Shown: piece by piece, positions 1 to 12,523 of the stretch | Numbering within the stretch: the first letter of the stretch is position 1 | Layout of the letters: each line of letters starts with the position of its first letter | Assembly (NCBI GenBank): GCA_022835595.1 | Contig: BQUP01000005.1 | Location: forward strand, 1,669,501 to 1,733,500 | Direction: 5' to 3' | DNA length: 64,000 nucleotides | DNA from: Cystobasidium ongulense | Taxonomy: Eukaryota; Basidiomycota; Cystobasidiomycetes; Cystobasidiales; Cystobasidiaceae | Notes under the pieces: model-generated | Database searches by the model: none | Told to the model about the DNA's origin: nothing | Seen by the model: the letters and a program-made list of their open reading frames with translations, nothing else | Position numbers and translations under genes: made by a program

Positions 1-2201
1 CATTGTATCGAACAGCTCGGACATATCACACGATCCTTTCGAGTCACTTCCTGGAGGCCAACACCTTCAGGACAGAGGTACCAAAGCTCTGCTTTATCAA
101 TGCCACACATCGCGCACTGATGCCGCGACTTTCTACCGGAGCCTGTGGGAGCATCTTCTACCACAGAGGTGTGTCCGTCTTCATCTTCCGTAATAGCAAC
201 ATCACCTTGTTCGGCTTCTATACCTTGAGGTCCCGCTGCGGCAAACTTATCCTGAGCTGGATCTTCCAAGTGCATGAAGCGGTTCTGATAGCCCTTTTCA
301 CGATAATAATGATGTACTATCTCAGGGTAGCTTTTCATTTTACGTGTTCGAGTATATCTGCCAAGCTCATCTTCATGATCTTCTAGGTCGTCATCGAACA
401 TTTGCGTTTCAACGTCTGACCAATGTGCTAGACTTGCACAATTTGGAGGATGCGCCAGAAGTTCTTCAATTTTTTGTTGCTGGAGATCGTACGTTGTGGC
501 TGTATGCAGAGCTCTCAGAGCTTCGATTATCATGTCGACATTGCCCTGCTTATTGGATACGGTTTTCATCTTGACTGGAGCGAGTAGATCTTCCAGACTA
601 GCTTCAGCTGACAAAGGTCGGGGCTGCCAAATAATTTCGCAAGCTCCGTCAACCCCTCTGTCAGGTTCAGGGATCTCTTCACCCTGCTTCTTTCTATTGC
701 GCCTTTTCTTTGGCATAGGACCACGTCTGAAACCGGTGTCTGGTTCTTCACCTGGAATGTCCAGACACTGAAAGCGTGTGCCAACGCTCTGTACAGTCAT
801 AAAGCACAGAACTACTCAGTCGAGTGCCTTGCCGAGGTGGTATGTAGGGACCTACAGTTGATGCTCGCGGCCAGATTGGGTCGTGGGGGTCTAGCACGCT
901 TTCGTGGTGTACGTGCTCTCCGAAGTATCGATACGGCCACCCATTCATAGTCTTCCATTTGGATACGTCCAGCTGTGGTAGCACTACGAATAAGAGCTTA
1001 CATCAGTACAGGGTCACTGAGAGTACAGCCGAATGCAGTTAACATACCAGCAACTGCCTTGCCTTTGTCCAATTTCCCATTTTTGCGTATAGCCAAAGGT
1101 TTCGCTTTACGCCTCGCAGCACGAGTAGCGTTTCTATCAGAATTGGGAGTGATAGCGCTGTCTGCATCGGAATCGTCGTCTTCTTGTTGCATTGTACATT
1201 TAATGCAAGACCATCTCCAACCCAATGCTGGCTTTTTGGTGAGAGGGGGCTCTAAACAGCCTAGATGCCACGTTTTGCTGCATATTGTGCAGGTTACGGA
1301 ATCGTCTCTGCGACATTACTTTGTTCAGCCGATGCTCTTCATACAAAGCGACGGGTACACCCTTACTTTGCTGCAAAGCCATGGCAAGTTACACAGCCTC
1401 GCATAGCGTCGCATAGAGTAGAGCTAGAGCCTAGTTCTGTACAGACGAATTCGTAATGATTTCGTAGATACTCGAGTATGTTGTCTGTCGACGGCAAGTC
1501 AGCTGGGGACAAGTACCATGGCTGGGAGTCCGTACACACACCTGGAGCATTCATCACCTGGCTTGTAGGTACAAGATCGAATGGTTTGTGCATAAAGCGG
1601 TCGTATATCTATGCCAGTAGTGTTCAAGAAGGGACCACCCGTTCGGAAATAGGTAGTAGTATAGTAGGTGTTATGGTTAGCCATCTTCGAATTCCTGAGA
1701 ACAGCTAATAGCAACACTAGCATATCCGAAGAAGAACCTACCTGATGAAATACGAATGAATCGGGCTGTCGTTTAAAGGCTTCAGAATCTTCAAGATAGT
1801 CTCGGTACATGACCTGAACTTTTTGCCGAATATGGGACAGAGGAACGAGACCGTCCATAAAAGTAGCGAAAATGACACGATGATCCGCCAGAGAGCGATT
1901 TGTAACATCTCTTCGTCGCAGGTAGTAAGCTACTTTTGCTTTTGGTATTCCGCCTGGAGGAGTCGGAGGGAGGTCGACGATGCGGACGATGAGGTAGGGT
2001 GAGCCACCTCGCTGGCTGAAGGGCGGGGCGACGTAGGCATGGTCTAGAGTGTTTGATTGAATTTCCAGAGCAAACGAACATCGTCTCAGCTAAAGCAGGC
2101 TGTAATCTTTCCCGCCCTCATGGCTCCTCACCTCCAGGCTTGAGCGAGCGCTCGCTCGCAGCTCGCGTCGGCATAGTGGACGCGTGAGGCTGGGGAGTCA
2201 T
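1..2201 (-). CDS. snt2: Snt2-like BAH-PHD-SANT chromatin protein (5' part; runs off the window)
   Basis: Multi-exon gene whose C-terminal coding part lies beyond the window start. Exon 1 (2201-2132) joins an exon starting at 2043 to give PGDHAYVAPPF, the opening of a BAH domain that continues with YLIVRIVDL and YYLRRRDV to a donor at 1742. The next exon resumes near 1605 with IYDRFMHKPFDLVPTSQ. A PHD finger at about 1400-1190 has the expected CX2C, WHLGCLEPPL and WSCIKC elements. Next come WPYRYFGEHV and DPIWPRA (830-985), typical of the Snt2 linker/ELM2 region, a SANT-like helix set with HWSDVE and EIVHHYY (about 300-430), and a CAMC..LWYLC zinc finger near 70-125. Known family role: Snt2 reads histone tails and works with Ecm5/Rpd3L-type or Lid2 histone-modifying complexes in the nucleus. 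Domain order is seen; complex membership is inferred. The start ATG fits because the splice keeps frame into the BAH domain. Confidence 0.8.
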
Positions 2202-2762
2202 TCAAGCGCAGAGCATTGTGAGAGCAGTCCAAGTAGTGAGATGCTGCCGGTCGCATCAACGCCGTCCGCAAGGTGGTGCGACGTGGTGGGATGGGTGGAA
2301 AGCGAGGTCCTGTTGGGATAGGCCTGCACGACGGGCCATCGAGGTGAGCGCAGAAGAAGAAGAGCTCGGAGGAGAGTGTCGCTATGGAGGTGGTCAGCTT
2401 GCCGACAAGTACTACAAGTCAAGCTCCTGCGGCTACAAGCTGTCTACCGACATCTGCCATATTCTTCCATACTAGTGGTGTCCATGCCCTATGTTTTTTG
2501 CCACCACACTGCAGTCTGCTGCAAGGCATACAGGAATTTCCACACACCGGACACACGGCATGGCTGGTACTCTCGACCTGAAGAGTGTCCTAGCAATGCT
2601 CAATTAGCCCTGGCGGCCTTTGCTGGTTGCATTTCCGCGCTTCCTATCATGCTGCCGATCACGTCTTCCCACCTCGACGAAGGCTTCGAGATGCCTCTTT
2701 CCACCTGCAACGATACAAGCACGACAGCAAGCGACCCAAGACGCACATAGCTGACATCAGTG
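2202..2762. promoter_or_regulatory. Divergent intergenic region, snt2 / EamA transporter
   Basis: This 561-base stretch separates two start codons on opposite strands, so it must carry both promoters. Short open frames cross it on both strands but have no recognisable domains and no splice-supported continuation. No clear TATA box or repeat was picked out. Confidence 0.4.
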
Positions 2763-4576
2763 ATGTCGGATGAGGATACAGAGCCAACGACGTCAAGATG
2801 GCAGACTCCAGGCGGAAGACAGATCATTGGGCTTGCCTTGCTGCTATGCGTTATCTGTCTGTGGACTGGGTAAGCGAGCAAAGAAGTTTCTACACGGGCG
2901 ACAGGGAGGAGAGAGAGTCACGAAGCTGATTACCACTGGTCTTGTGATAGCTCGTCATTCATCACTAACGTGAGCAGTGTTTCCACTCCGAGGAGCCATC
3001 TCGAAAAGCGTGTATGGACATTGATGCCTTTCTCGATTATCTTCAATTTGACAGGCCATGTTCACGGATCTCGACTACAACAAGCGTCAGTCTAGCATAC
3101 TTCACATACACCAGCTTCGAAGCTAAACTCTATCCTGCAGCCTTCCTGACAACCTACCTCTGCACCGCGACTTTCGCCCTCTACCTCGTCAAGCCAGGCT
3201 GGACATACTTGCGAAACCGTAGAAGAGGATCCACAGCTGGTCTATTCGTGAAAGACGAGGATGATAGGCAGTCAGTTTCTTCAATGAATCGACTAGGACT
3301 TACCAAAGAACCATATTCCCGACTGACACGGCTTTGAATTTCCAGCGGCGAATACACACCACTCTCAAGATCCGCATCTATAGACGCACCACCAGCGGAA
3401 ATTGCACTACAGCAGTCTACTGCTGAACCCCTACCACCTTTGACGGTGAAGCAGACGTCGACAGTCGCCCTGATGTTCAGTACGATATGGTAAGGCTGTA
3501 TCGTCCGCTGTTCCAAATCCATGTTAAAAATCAAGCTAATGGAAGCTCATTTATCTATTGCTTGAAAATCGCAGGTTTGCAGCAAATGTCACTATCAATA
3601 TGGCGCTTGCACAGACGTCCGTCAGCAGTGTAACGATTCTAAGCAGTCTAAGCGGGCTATTCACGCTCGTATTAGGAAGTATATTCGGAATTGAGAGGTT
3701 CAACACGACTCGTTTGATAGCAGTGGCAGCTAGCATAGTAGGAGTGATACTAGTCTCCAAGGCAGACGATTCATTAATACCTACAGATAGTGATGGGAAT
3801 ATACCTGTTAATGATCCTAGAATACCTAAACATGCCATTATGGGTGATTTATTAGCTATACTTTCAGCGCTCTGTTATGCGATGTATACTCTTTTGCTCA
3901 AAGCAAAGACGGGTGACGAGACTCGTATATCGTGAGTTTGCTTGTTTGTTTTGAAGAGAGCTGTGGCAAGTACTAATTCAATTACCGGCTATAGTATGAC
4001 ACTTTTCTTTGGCTTCGTGGGGGCGTAAGTCGGAATATTCGCTCGTCGGAAAAAAACAAAATATCACTGACTTTCACCACCGACTACTCGAAACAGATGG
4101 AATATCCTGCTTTTCTGGCCGATACTCCTCATCCTCGATATCACAGGCTTGGAACCTCTCGAATGGCCACGTAGCACGGAACTCATTGTTTTCCTCGTTA
4201 TTAACGCAATGATAACGTTCGTATCGGATATGACGATGATGTTATCTATGGTGAGTCCGCCGGCTCATTACTATCATTCTGGGTACCCACCGGGCTAATT
4301 TTGCCCACCTGTCTCCATTACAAGCTCATGACCTCGCCACTTGCTGTGACTCTTGGGCTTTCGTTAACGATACCATTAGCAGTAGTAGGAGATCTAGCAA
4401 GAGGGACACAAATAGGTGGATTATCACTTTTATTTGGAGCTATTCTCGTACTTGCTGGATTTGTAGCTGTCGGATGGGCAGATTATAAAGAACATACTTT
4501 AGGAAAGGAAAATGAATCTGGAATTGTAGTAACACGGCGATTGAGTAATTCTTCATTAGAATCAATGGAGCGGTAG
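2763..4576 (+). CDS. EamA/DMT-family transporter (SLC35F5 / Yml018c-like)
   Basis: Multi-pass membrane protein of the drug/metabolite transporter superfamily. The closest recognised relatives are yeast vacuolar-membrane Yml018c and SLC35F5; the substrate is unknown. Exon 1 encodes GRQIIGLALLLCVICLWTG, the first membrane helix, and a tiny exon adds SSFITN. DYNKPFLTTYLCTATFALYL is rebuilt across the next introns. A hydrophilic loop with many Ser follows, then TVALMFSTIW, FAANVTINMALAQTSVSSVT, IGDLLAILSALCYAMYTLLL-type helices and the C-terminal EamA repeat (MTSPLAVTLGLSLTIPLAV). About ten helices in two EamA halves are expected. The intron after 3270 uses a GTCAGT donor, as does the one after NK. 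The gene converges with nop12, with 275 bases between the stop codons. Confidence 0.85.
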
Positions 4577-4851
4577 TAGTCGTAGATTATGTCTTTTGTG
4601 TTGTGTTGGGATAATAGAAGTCAGCATGTACCAATAGAGCCTTTGGTATAAATCGTGATCGGATACAAAAAGCTGTTGTTGTTGTAACGACATGAAATAG
4701 TCATTTGATTGCAGTCATTTAGATCACCAATAAACCGTGACGGTTTGAAACAACACCTAAACCAAGTAGGGGCCAAACAAGCAAGAGAGGAAACAGAACT
4801 AGCAATACGAGTGGCTAACAAAGAGAAACATGGTTATCAACGCTTAAAGAC

Positions 4852-7300
4852 TTAGCTAGTTTTCTTCTTGTTCTTAGCAAAAACAGCATTATCACTTCTC
4901 ATTCTCTTTGAACGTTTCATACCTTCTTTAGCGGGATCAACTCTAGATTTATAAGAAGAACCACCAGCAGATTTAATTCTCCTATCCAAAATTTCCTTTT
5001 GTTTTTCAATTTTAATTTCTTGTCTTTTAGAATTCTTCTTATTTAATCTTCTTGCTAATCTTTCATCATCTGCAGATTTCAGATTCTTTCTTTCATCTTT
5101 GGATAAATCTTTCAATTGATCTCCGATATCAGGTCTTGGAGCTTGATTTAATTTAACAAAAGGTATATTTGGTAATTTTTTAGAATCGAAAATCCCTCTA
5201 TTTAATGCTTTTCTTTCTGCTATCATTTTATCTTTACGTGCTGTATGTGCTGCTTCTTTTGCTGCTTTGTAGACTGCTGCTGCTTTGGCTGCTGATGTTT
5301 TGCATCTCTCAAGGCGTAATTTTCGCTTTGAAAGTTTAACTCGTACGCTATCGAGAGCTAACATTTCATCGACACACTCGCGGTCCTGTAGGTCATGGCA
5401 CATGACAACGTCAGCAGTGTCCCTCATAAAAGTGAAGCCAGATCCAGAAAAGAAGAGAGAGAGAATGAAAAGACACCTACCTTGAACATGACATAAGCGA
5501 AACCTTTCCCAAGTCCAGTCTCAGGATCTCTAACCAATCTAACTCTTTCAACCCAAGAAGCAGTAGTACCGTCATCATTATCATCTTGAATTGGTTTACC
5601 TCTTTCTTCGATCATTAAATTTTCACATAATTCTCTAATTGATTGTTCTTTTTCTTCAAAATCTAATGCTCCAATATATAAAGTTTTCTTCTCTTCTTCT
5701 AATTTATTTTTTTGTTCAATTGCCAATTCCCTCTTTGATGTCTCTTCAGCGGCATCGTCATTGCTGTTGAGTCGTTTCAAAGAAGTGGAAGATCCTTTAG
5801 CATGGTCTACTCTTAGTGTAAATTTCTCAAATATAGTATTATCGCCATATCTAACTATTAAAGAAGCTATTTCTTGAGGAGTTGTAGCAGTAGTAGGGAT
5901 TGTTTTCGTTTTTGATGAAGATGAAGCTGAAGAAGAAGGGAAAGTAATGATATCCCAAACGACATAAGCAATACAAGTAGAAGCTTTTTCATGTACTTGA
6001 CCTTTGATGAATCCAATCTTTTTCTTTTGAGCAGCAGTCAAGAATTTCAAAGGTTTTTTACCCGGTGCTTCAACTTCACCAGTTTTCCATCTTCTTGAAC
6101 GTTTACGCGAATGATTTATTGGTTTATCCTTTTCTGCTTCTGATTCTTCATCATCATCTTCCTCTTCTTCTTCTTCTTGCACATTGTTATTGTGAGAATT
6201 TGTACCTTGAGGTGCAGAATCACTAGTATCACGACCATCTGATTTAAATGCAGGTGCTGCTAATTGTATAGAACGGAAACGAATTGTATCTAATTTTGCG
6301 ATTGATTGTTGTTCTTCAGGTAGAGTTGAGATGAGGTGTCTGACTAGTGCTTTCTTGAAGCTCTGTGGTGAAACAAGCCAAAAAGCCGAACAGAAACAGC
6401 AAAAGAGGATCAGCGATCTAAACCCAACTTATTCAGGAACCTCAATGGAGCCAAACTCACCTTGTTCGTAGCACAAACGACAGGTACATTTCCAACAAAA
6501 GTAGTTCTAGCATCTCTGTCAGCCTGAGATTCCCCTGCATACTTTGCTGCTTTCTTAGCCCTGGGTTGTAGGCTAGCTGAAGATGTAGAAGCGTTTCCAT
6601 TTTGGAGTAGGAGTGTTTCGTGAACGAGTGGTTGGTCGTCATCGTCATCCTCGTCTTCATCTTCACTGTCCTGCTCATTGTCGAGCTCATCCTCATCTTC
6701 AGACGCTTCTAGAATATCCGCATTAATGCTCTCCTGTGTATTCTCGTCACCTGCATTACTTTCCCTTCTTCTTTTCTTGCTTGATTCAGAAGTAGTAGTG
6801 CTTGCAGTCGTAGAGGCACCTTCGATGTGCTTTCGCTTAGGTTTAGTAGGTGCAGGAGCTGCTTGAGGGGTGCGACCTTTTCTACCACCAACAGACTTGA
6901 TCCTTCTACCAGTTACGCTATCTCTTGATCCTACAGGCCCTGTGGGTGCAGCGACCGAAGCTTTGGAGGAAGAATGAGTAGCGTTGCTGCTGCTGTTGCC
7001 AGCTTTTGCTTTTGCGATTTTAGCCTGTCTGATGATTTCCTGAGGGGGTATGATCTTGGACCGGGAGGTGGAAGCCTGGATGGTTCGCAATGCAAGTAAG
7101 TATGCAAGCTAATTGTTGTGTGCTCCCTTGTGCCTCCATTCATGCACACCATGGGGACATTTGAAATTTGCCCGTGATCAGACAGAACTCACCTGTGCGA
7201 CTGCGACGGGCTTTTCGACCTTTGTACGCGTGAACACAGCATCTAGATCTGCGTCTGCGGCTGAAGTGCCTTTGCCGAGCAGGAGACTGGCGAGGGACAT
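4852..7300 (-). CDS. nop12: Nop12/RBM34-type nucleolar RNA-binding protein
   Basis: Four exons (7300-7193, 7075-6461, 6362-5481, 5385-4852) give 712 residues with all phases matching. It is about 1.5 times the length of yeast Nop12 because of a long Ser/Lys/Asp/Glu-rich N-terminal region. RRM1 starts near residue 226 with TTFVGNVPV and is interrupted by a long acidic insert, as in the family. RRM2 starts near residue 465 with TLYIGALDF and carries the RNP1-like GLGKGFAYVMFK split by the last intron. The Lys/Arg-rich tail (KRSKRMRS) fits nucleolar targeting. Known role: pre-25S rRNA processing and 60S ribosome assembly. The start is the only ATG that opens exon 1 (MSLASLLLGKG), which matches the conserved Nop12 N-terminus. 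The promoter is shared with the divergent Csr1-like gene. Confidence 0.88.
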
Positions 7301-7583
7301 TGTGGATGGTATATGGAATGGCTGATGGGAGTTGTGCTGTTGTAGAAGAGGTTGAAGCGAGCACGGTGAAAACGTGATCAGGTCAAGTACAGCAGGTAGG
7401 GGACACGCCGGAGGGCAATGAGGGCAGCAGCAGGAGCGCCGTCAGGTTTAGGATGACGCTACGAGGTGAAGTCTGTTGTGTCTATGCTCGTTGTGACATA
7501 ATACATCTTTCCACGACCTGGATGGCTGTCGGCGCATATATACGAGGCTGCAAGTTGGCGGTGGCGTGCAGGCCAGCGAGCTA

Positions 7584-7606
7584 GACAGGACAGGACAGGA
7601 CAGGAC
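7584..7606. repeat. Pentanucleotide microsatellite (GACAG)n
   Basis: Four and a half perfect copies of the 5-mer GACAG lie in the nop12 upstream region. This is a simple-sequence repeat without evident function. Confidence 0.8.
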
Positions 7607-7807
7607 TGCGTAGACAGCATCAAGGTGGACTGTTCCCTCGACTCATCTGCTGTAAGCCTCTCTCACGGCCATTATTGCAACCAGTCTGCGATCGATTTCA
7701 TGCAGTAGTGGTCGCCGTGGGATAACTTATGGTGGCATGCTGATGGACAGCTGGCAGGCGACGGCGACACTGGCTGCAGCTGCACCACGCTGTCGTCGAT
7801 GATACTG

Positions 7808-7830
7808 CCACACCACACCACACCACACCC
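7808..7830. repeat. Short (CCACA)n repeat
   Basis: About four copies of CCACA in a row, in the same upstream region. It is a simple repeat that could serve as a binding site for a CACC-type zinc finger, but there is no evidence for that. Confidence 0.7.
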
Positions 7831-8087
7831 TCCTCGCACTCACCCACCCGTCCATGCGGTCTGCTATCGGCGTCAGTCTGCCGTGGCGGGCGATCGCGTG
7901 AATGACGCCCGAATGGGAAGCCAGCCTCTCTGTGCGCAATGTGCAGGCAGACGCTGGACAGGCCTGACTATCACCAACACGTAGCCAGAACATCGGACAG
8001 CTATTCCACACTCTTGCTCACAACAACCACAGCTCTCTGCCCTATCAATCGCATCCAGTTCCACCCGACGATCCCCTTCGATCAGCG

Positions 8088-10712
8088 ATGGGAGAGGTGA
8101 TAGCCGACGACAAGGTGGTGCAGGAAGTGGATCAGCACGGGCACATCAACAATCTGAGGTGGGCTGCTCTTATAATGCAGTCTACTGGACTCTCTAGCTT
8201 ACGCTCTACCAACTCGCTATCACCCATCCCGTCACCGGTCACTGACGTCGTCTTGCTGTCTCGTGCCGTCTCTCTCTGTCTCGCTCTGCAGCTCCGAACA
8301 AGAGGAAGCACTCAAGCAGGTGCGTCGGACTCTTCACTCGTCACAACCCACTGTCGCTAATCTGCAACCGCAGATATGGAAACGCCTCCTCGACACCGTC
8401 GAAGCGGCAGGAGGATTGCGCCAGATCCGAGAACGAGAACAAGCTAATGGAAAGGGTGAAAACCTAGCCAAAGCACATGATAATCCACCATCAGCACATC
8501 CATCAGCATCAGGAGATGTAGAAACAGGAAACGCACCGAATGGGAGTGATGGAGCAGGAGGTAAAAAGAAGTCTAAGAAAAGACCATCAGATGATGATAA
8601 TGTGAATGCAGAAGCAACACATATCGAAGAAGAAGCTTCTTTAACTGAATTATTAAAAGAAAAAGGTCCAGGTGAATTACATAAAGTTTTCTGGCAATTT
8701 TGTTTACATGAAGACCCAGATGCTTTATTATTAAGATTTCTAAGAGCGAGAAAATGGAATGTTAATCAGGCATTCTCTATGCTCGCTAGTACTCTGAAAT
8801 GGAGAATGGAAACTAACCTCATGCAGATACTAGCGGCTGGTGAGGAGGGTTTGTGCAAAGAGCAGGGTGTACTTAGAAATTTCGAGTTGGGCAAGACTTA
8901 TTACAGGGGTACGGACAAGGAAGGACGGTGGGTACTCTCTCTTCTCTCTTCCTTCTTCTCTCTTCCGTCTATCTCGGCCCTCTCTATCTTTCCTTCACTT
9001 TAATTGTCTTCCTACCTGCCTCCTTCTATCTATCTCTCGTCCCTCTAACAATCTTCCTCTATCTCTCTTCCCTTTTTGCTTCTCCTCCTGCCTCTCTTCC
9101 CTCTGTCTCTCTCACTAATAATACCGAGTCCGAAGCTGATCCCGACTTTGACCTCCAGACCACTCATCTTCGCAAGAGTCAAACAGCACAAAGCTTCAGA
9201 ACAGACACAAGACGAAATGCTCAAGTTTATCGTATATAACATGGAGATATCTCGAACTCTATTCCCTCTAGCAAGTGGTATTGAGACTTCTTCAGTTGGT
9301 AAGCTCAGATCACGCAGACTTTGTCGTGTGGGAGGTTTGAAAAGCACAAGCTGAGCATGTTTAATGCGGACTAGTCTTCGACATGACTGGATTCGGCCTC
9401 TCCAACATGGATTGGGATACAGCTACCATGGTCATCAACATCTTCCAGTCTTATTATCCTGAAACTCTCGGACATGCTATCGTTTGGAACGCACCTACCG
9501 TTTTTTCTGCAGCTTGGAAGATTATCAAACCCATGCTTGATCCAGTCGTTAGGGAGAAGATTGCTTTCTGCAGTAACGCCAAAGATATTGCAAAGTATAT
9601 CGATCCAAAGCACCTGGAGAAGGACTTTGGAGGTACTTCAAGCTGGTCATATGAATTCAACCAACCTATCGAGGGTGAAAATAAGAAATTGGAAGATATC
9701 GATACAAGAGAAATTAGAATGAACAAGTTTGTAGATGTTGCTGAACGCTTGGAAGAACTTACTAAGAAATGGGTCAATGGTGATAGTAGCGTCGCTGAAG
9801 AAAGACGTGAAAAAGTACTCAAAGAACTCGTTATTAGACGATATGATCTAAGCCCTTATCTTAGAGGTGTGACTTCATTCGACAGAGATGGTACTGTAGT
9901 TGGTGATGGACAGGTAGTCTGGCATTACAATCATGGAAGAACTGAAAAGTTCGGTACATCTGCAAATGATTGGGCGAAAGACATTGGTATTGAAGAACCT
10001 GCTTCGAGACCTTATAATGAATCTCCTTATGATGATGATGATGTATTAGCTTTGGACAGTGCAGAAGACACAATGTCTTCCACTGATCCTTCAGAAGATG
10101 ATCCATTAGATGATCCACATCATCATCATCATTCAGCAGCAACAGTAGGCTTTGCTAAATTTGGAGATAAAATAGCAAATACAGCAAGTAAAATTACACC
10201 TGGACCATCAATACATGAAAAGAAAAAAGCACAAAGACAACGTAAACATGAAGAACATGAGAAGAGAAGACAAAAGAAGATTGCAATGAAGAAGGCCAAA
10301 TTGGAAAAAGAAAGACAAGAAAAAGAAGAAGTTGAAATGACTGAACAAGAAGAAGAAGATGCTATCAATAATTCTTATTTATCTTATTTGGCTCCTGTTG
10401 GTAATTTAACTTTGGGAGTTACTAATAAAGTAGCGGATTATGTTCCAGCTGGTGAGTATATCCCTCTCTAAAGCATTATGCAGCTCTCCTCCAAGCGTAA
10501 CATTCGGAAACTGACTTTGATCTCACCTCCTTTACTTGACAGTCGTTGGAGGTAATTACCTGAAATCGTGGACCGACTCGAACCCAACTGCTACCGCAAA
10601 GACTACAGAAACAGCGCTCGAAAAGACTGAAGTCGAGACTGCAAATGCGAAACAGACTACCGTAGTAGAGAATAAGACTACAGTCGTCGATTCTACAACT
10701 ACTAAGGCATGA
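8088..10712 (+). CDS. Csr1-like CRAL-TRIO (Sec14 family) lipid-transfer protein
   Basis: Six exons (8088-8158, 8292-8319, 8374-8927, 9159-9298, 9375-10451, 10543-10712) give 679 residues in perfect phase. The CRAL-TRIO N-terminal helix bundle is near residues 135-185 (DALLLRFLRARKWNVNQA). The lipid-binding lobe spans about 215-355 (GRPLIFARVKQHK, VFDMTGFGLSNMD, AWKIIKPMLDP, YIDPKHLEKDFGG). Known family role: phosphatidylinositol/phosphatidylcholine transfer in the cytosol, with Csr1 acting on lipid turnover and lipid droplets in yeast. Beyond the fold there is a long acidic tail with a five-His run and a Lys/Arg/Glu-rich coiled coil (about 540-600) that yeast Csr1 lacks. Exon 2 is only 28 bases. 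Exact ligand specificity cannot be read from the sequence. Confidence 0.85.
8928..9158 (+). other. Long CT-rich intron in the Csr1-like gene
   Basis: This intron is 231 bases, about four times the usual length here. Its non-template strand is almost pure C/T with CTCTCT and TCCTTC runs, and it ends in CTCCAG. It separates the glycine-arginine turn before the CRAL-TRIO lobe from its first strand. Boundaries are fixed by frame (GR then PLIFARV). Confidence 0.75.
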
Positions 10713-12523
10713 AGATCCTCTTTACGCGCAATTAATAACACAACTGCTAGAGCAAGAAGTTTCTTAATACACACACACGCACACACGAGATGAGAAGAAA
10801 GTACAGCAGTAGTTTATAGTTCAACTTTGATAACCACCCCCCGTTCCCAGTATTCCCCATGAAGCATCCAGTCTACATTCTCAGTTCATTTTCTATACCT
10901 CCTCTGTATCATAAGCTCGAAAGATTAGCTATTTGAATGCTCTTGGCTTCCATTCTGCCTGAAATTGAAATTCCAGTTGAACATGAATGCTGAACAAAAT
11001 TGCAGTAACGATGCAATTGATACATTACAATATGGTGGTGTAGAGCGAGTCCTTTCGCTCTCTCGATACATTGTCTTGACACAATGTCATGTAGTAACAT
11101 TGTCAGGGAGGTACCGCCTGTTTGTCAGGACCCTCTGTCAGAATCAGGAACCCTGATCCTCGCGCAAGGATGCTCTCACGTCCTCCTCCAATCATCCAAT
11201 CATCCTGTCATCCAGTCGTCGCGTCGGTTCGTCCATGAGTTGGCTTTGGCCACAGACAGCGTCGCGGAGCGTCCGACGAGTTCTGTCAAGAGTTCGCATG
11301 CCAGCCCAGGCATAGACCTGGACACCAACGAGTTGGGGAGTGTGAGGGTCAATAGAGATATACCGGCGTGGATAAAGTGAGCACAATGAGCATGGATCCA
11401 GGTCACGAACCCTCGAACTCGATTCTTCAACCCCGATCACGCTCTCGCATTGAAGCACAGACCGGTGTGGAAGCAACCGAGTTGCTCATTGTCTGTTTAT
11501 TCCCAACGGTCCAGCCAGTACCGTATCGAGGGAAGGAAACAGCAAGCGGGGCTCGGGTACCTCTTCACAAAAGCCACATACTGTACGCTGCATGACGCTC
11601 ACCGTTTGACTACAAGGGGCGCGGTAGTGATCCCCCAGGACTCCCGCGAGCCTGTTCGTACAATGGGAGACGACGAGCAACAACGGGTGACAAGTTGGGA
11701 AGAGTATCTATGGTACCTACCGTATGAAAGAAGAGGAAGAAAGAAACTTTGCCAGAATGCTCCGCCAGCAAAAGGAGAAAAAGGATAATGTCTCTTCTTT
11801 TCGAAATAAGCTAACGGTATCTATTCATCTTTCTGCGAAAGAGGGAGCGTGCGATAGACTTGTGACGTTGGAAAAGGCTGATGTGCATCGATACTTCCCC
11901 GTACATACAACCGCACTGCATCGCACCCGCATTGCACTGCATCTGTTCATTCTTGTAGTCCAAACCTGCTTTGGTTCACATAAAACTTGCGGTTTCATGC
12001 CATTCTCTCATGCTTGACAAGCGGTGCTGAATGAAAGGGAGAAGAAGGTGGTTTCCCATGTAAACACCTACGCGCTCATCATTTCAATCCTTTATCCCAG
12101 GTCCCTTCCACCTCGTTCACGTAAACGTAAACAAGATACCTTTCCTTTCCTTCTTGCGAACATCATTGTGTGTATAACACACACCTACGCAAGTGTAGTC
12201 TCGGAAAGGTATGTTTCATCATCCATGTGTGAAGGCTTGACTAGAACAATAGACAATTTGGGCTGACTTGTCTTGAAATTATCCTTTCACTGGTTCTTAT
12301 CGAACAACAAGAAGGTTATCCAACTTTGAAATCGTGGCTATACATCGTGCAGGCACCGAAACACGACTACCATACAAGTCTTTTGTGTCCATCAGGTTTG
12401 ACGTCTTCCCGCGAGGTACTCGGTATAGACGTACGTCCGTCCATGCGAACGACGTCGTTTCCACAGTATAACTCACGCCGGGTTTATTTCATTCTTTATC
12501 AGATCAATCTTCAACCCTGGTCG
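10713..12523. other. Gene-poor 1.8 kb intergenic stretch
   Basis: Several short open frames (for example 11450-11788 and 11724-12017) lie here, but none has a recognisable domain, a splice-supported extension or a compositional signature of coding. It presumably holds the 3' UTR of the Csr1-like gene and a long promoter for the Ser-rich gene. An in-frame ATG at 12443 leaves it possible that the downstream protein starts 27 residues earlier. No tRNA-like A/B boxes were noticed. Confidence 0.4.

Larger units (their letters stand above)
7301..8087. promoter_or_regulatory. Divergent intergenic region, nop12 / Csr1-like gene
   Basis: A 787-base non-coding stretch between two divergent starts. It holds two short tandem repeats (near 7584 and 7808), annotated separately. 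Small open frames on both strands show only composition bias. Nothing else could be supported. Confidence 0.4.

Noticed and set aside
3261-3356. Possible GC-AG intron after GATAG in the EamA-type transporter gene
   Set aside because: A GTCAGT donor five bases further (3271) keeps the same frame and matches another intron of the gene, so no GC donor is needed.
11450-12017. Overlapping plus-strand frames in the 1.8 kb gene-poor stretch
   Set aside because: Short, no domains, and no splice sites that join them into a longer frame.
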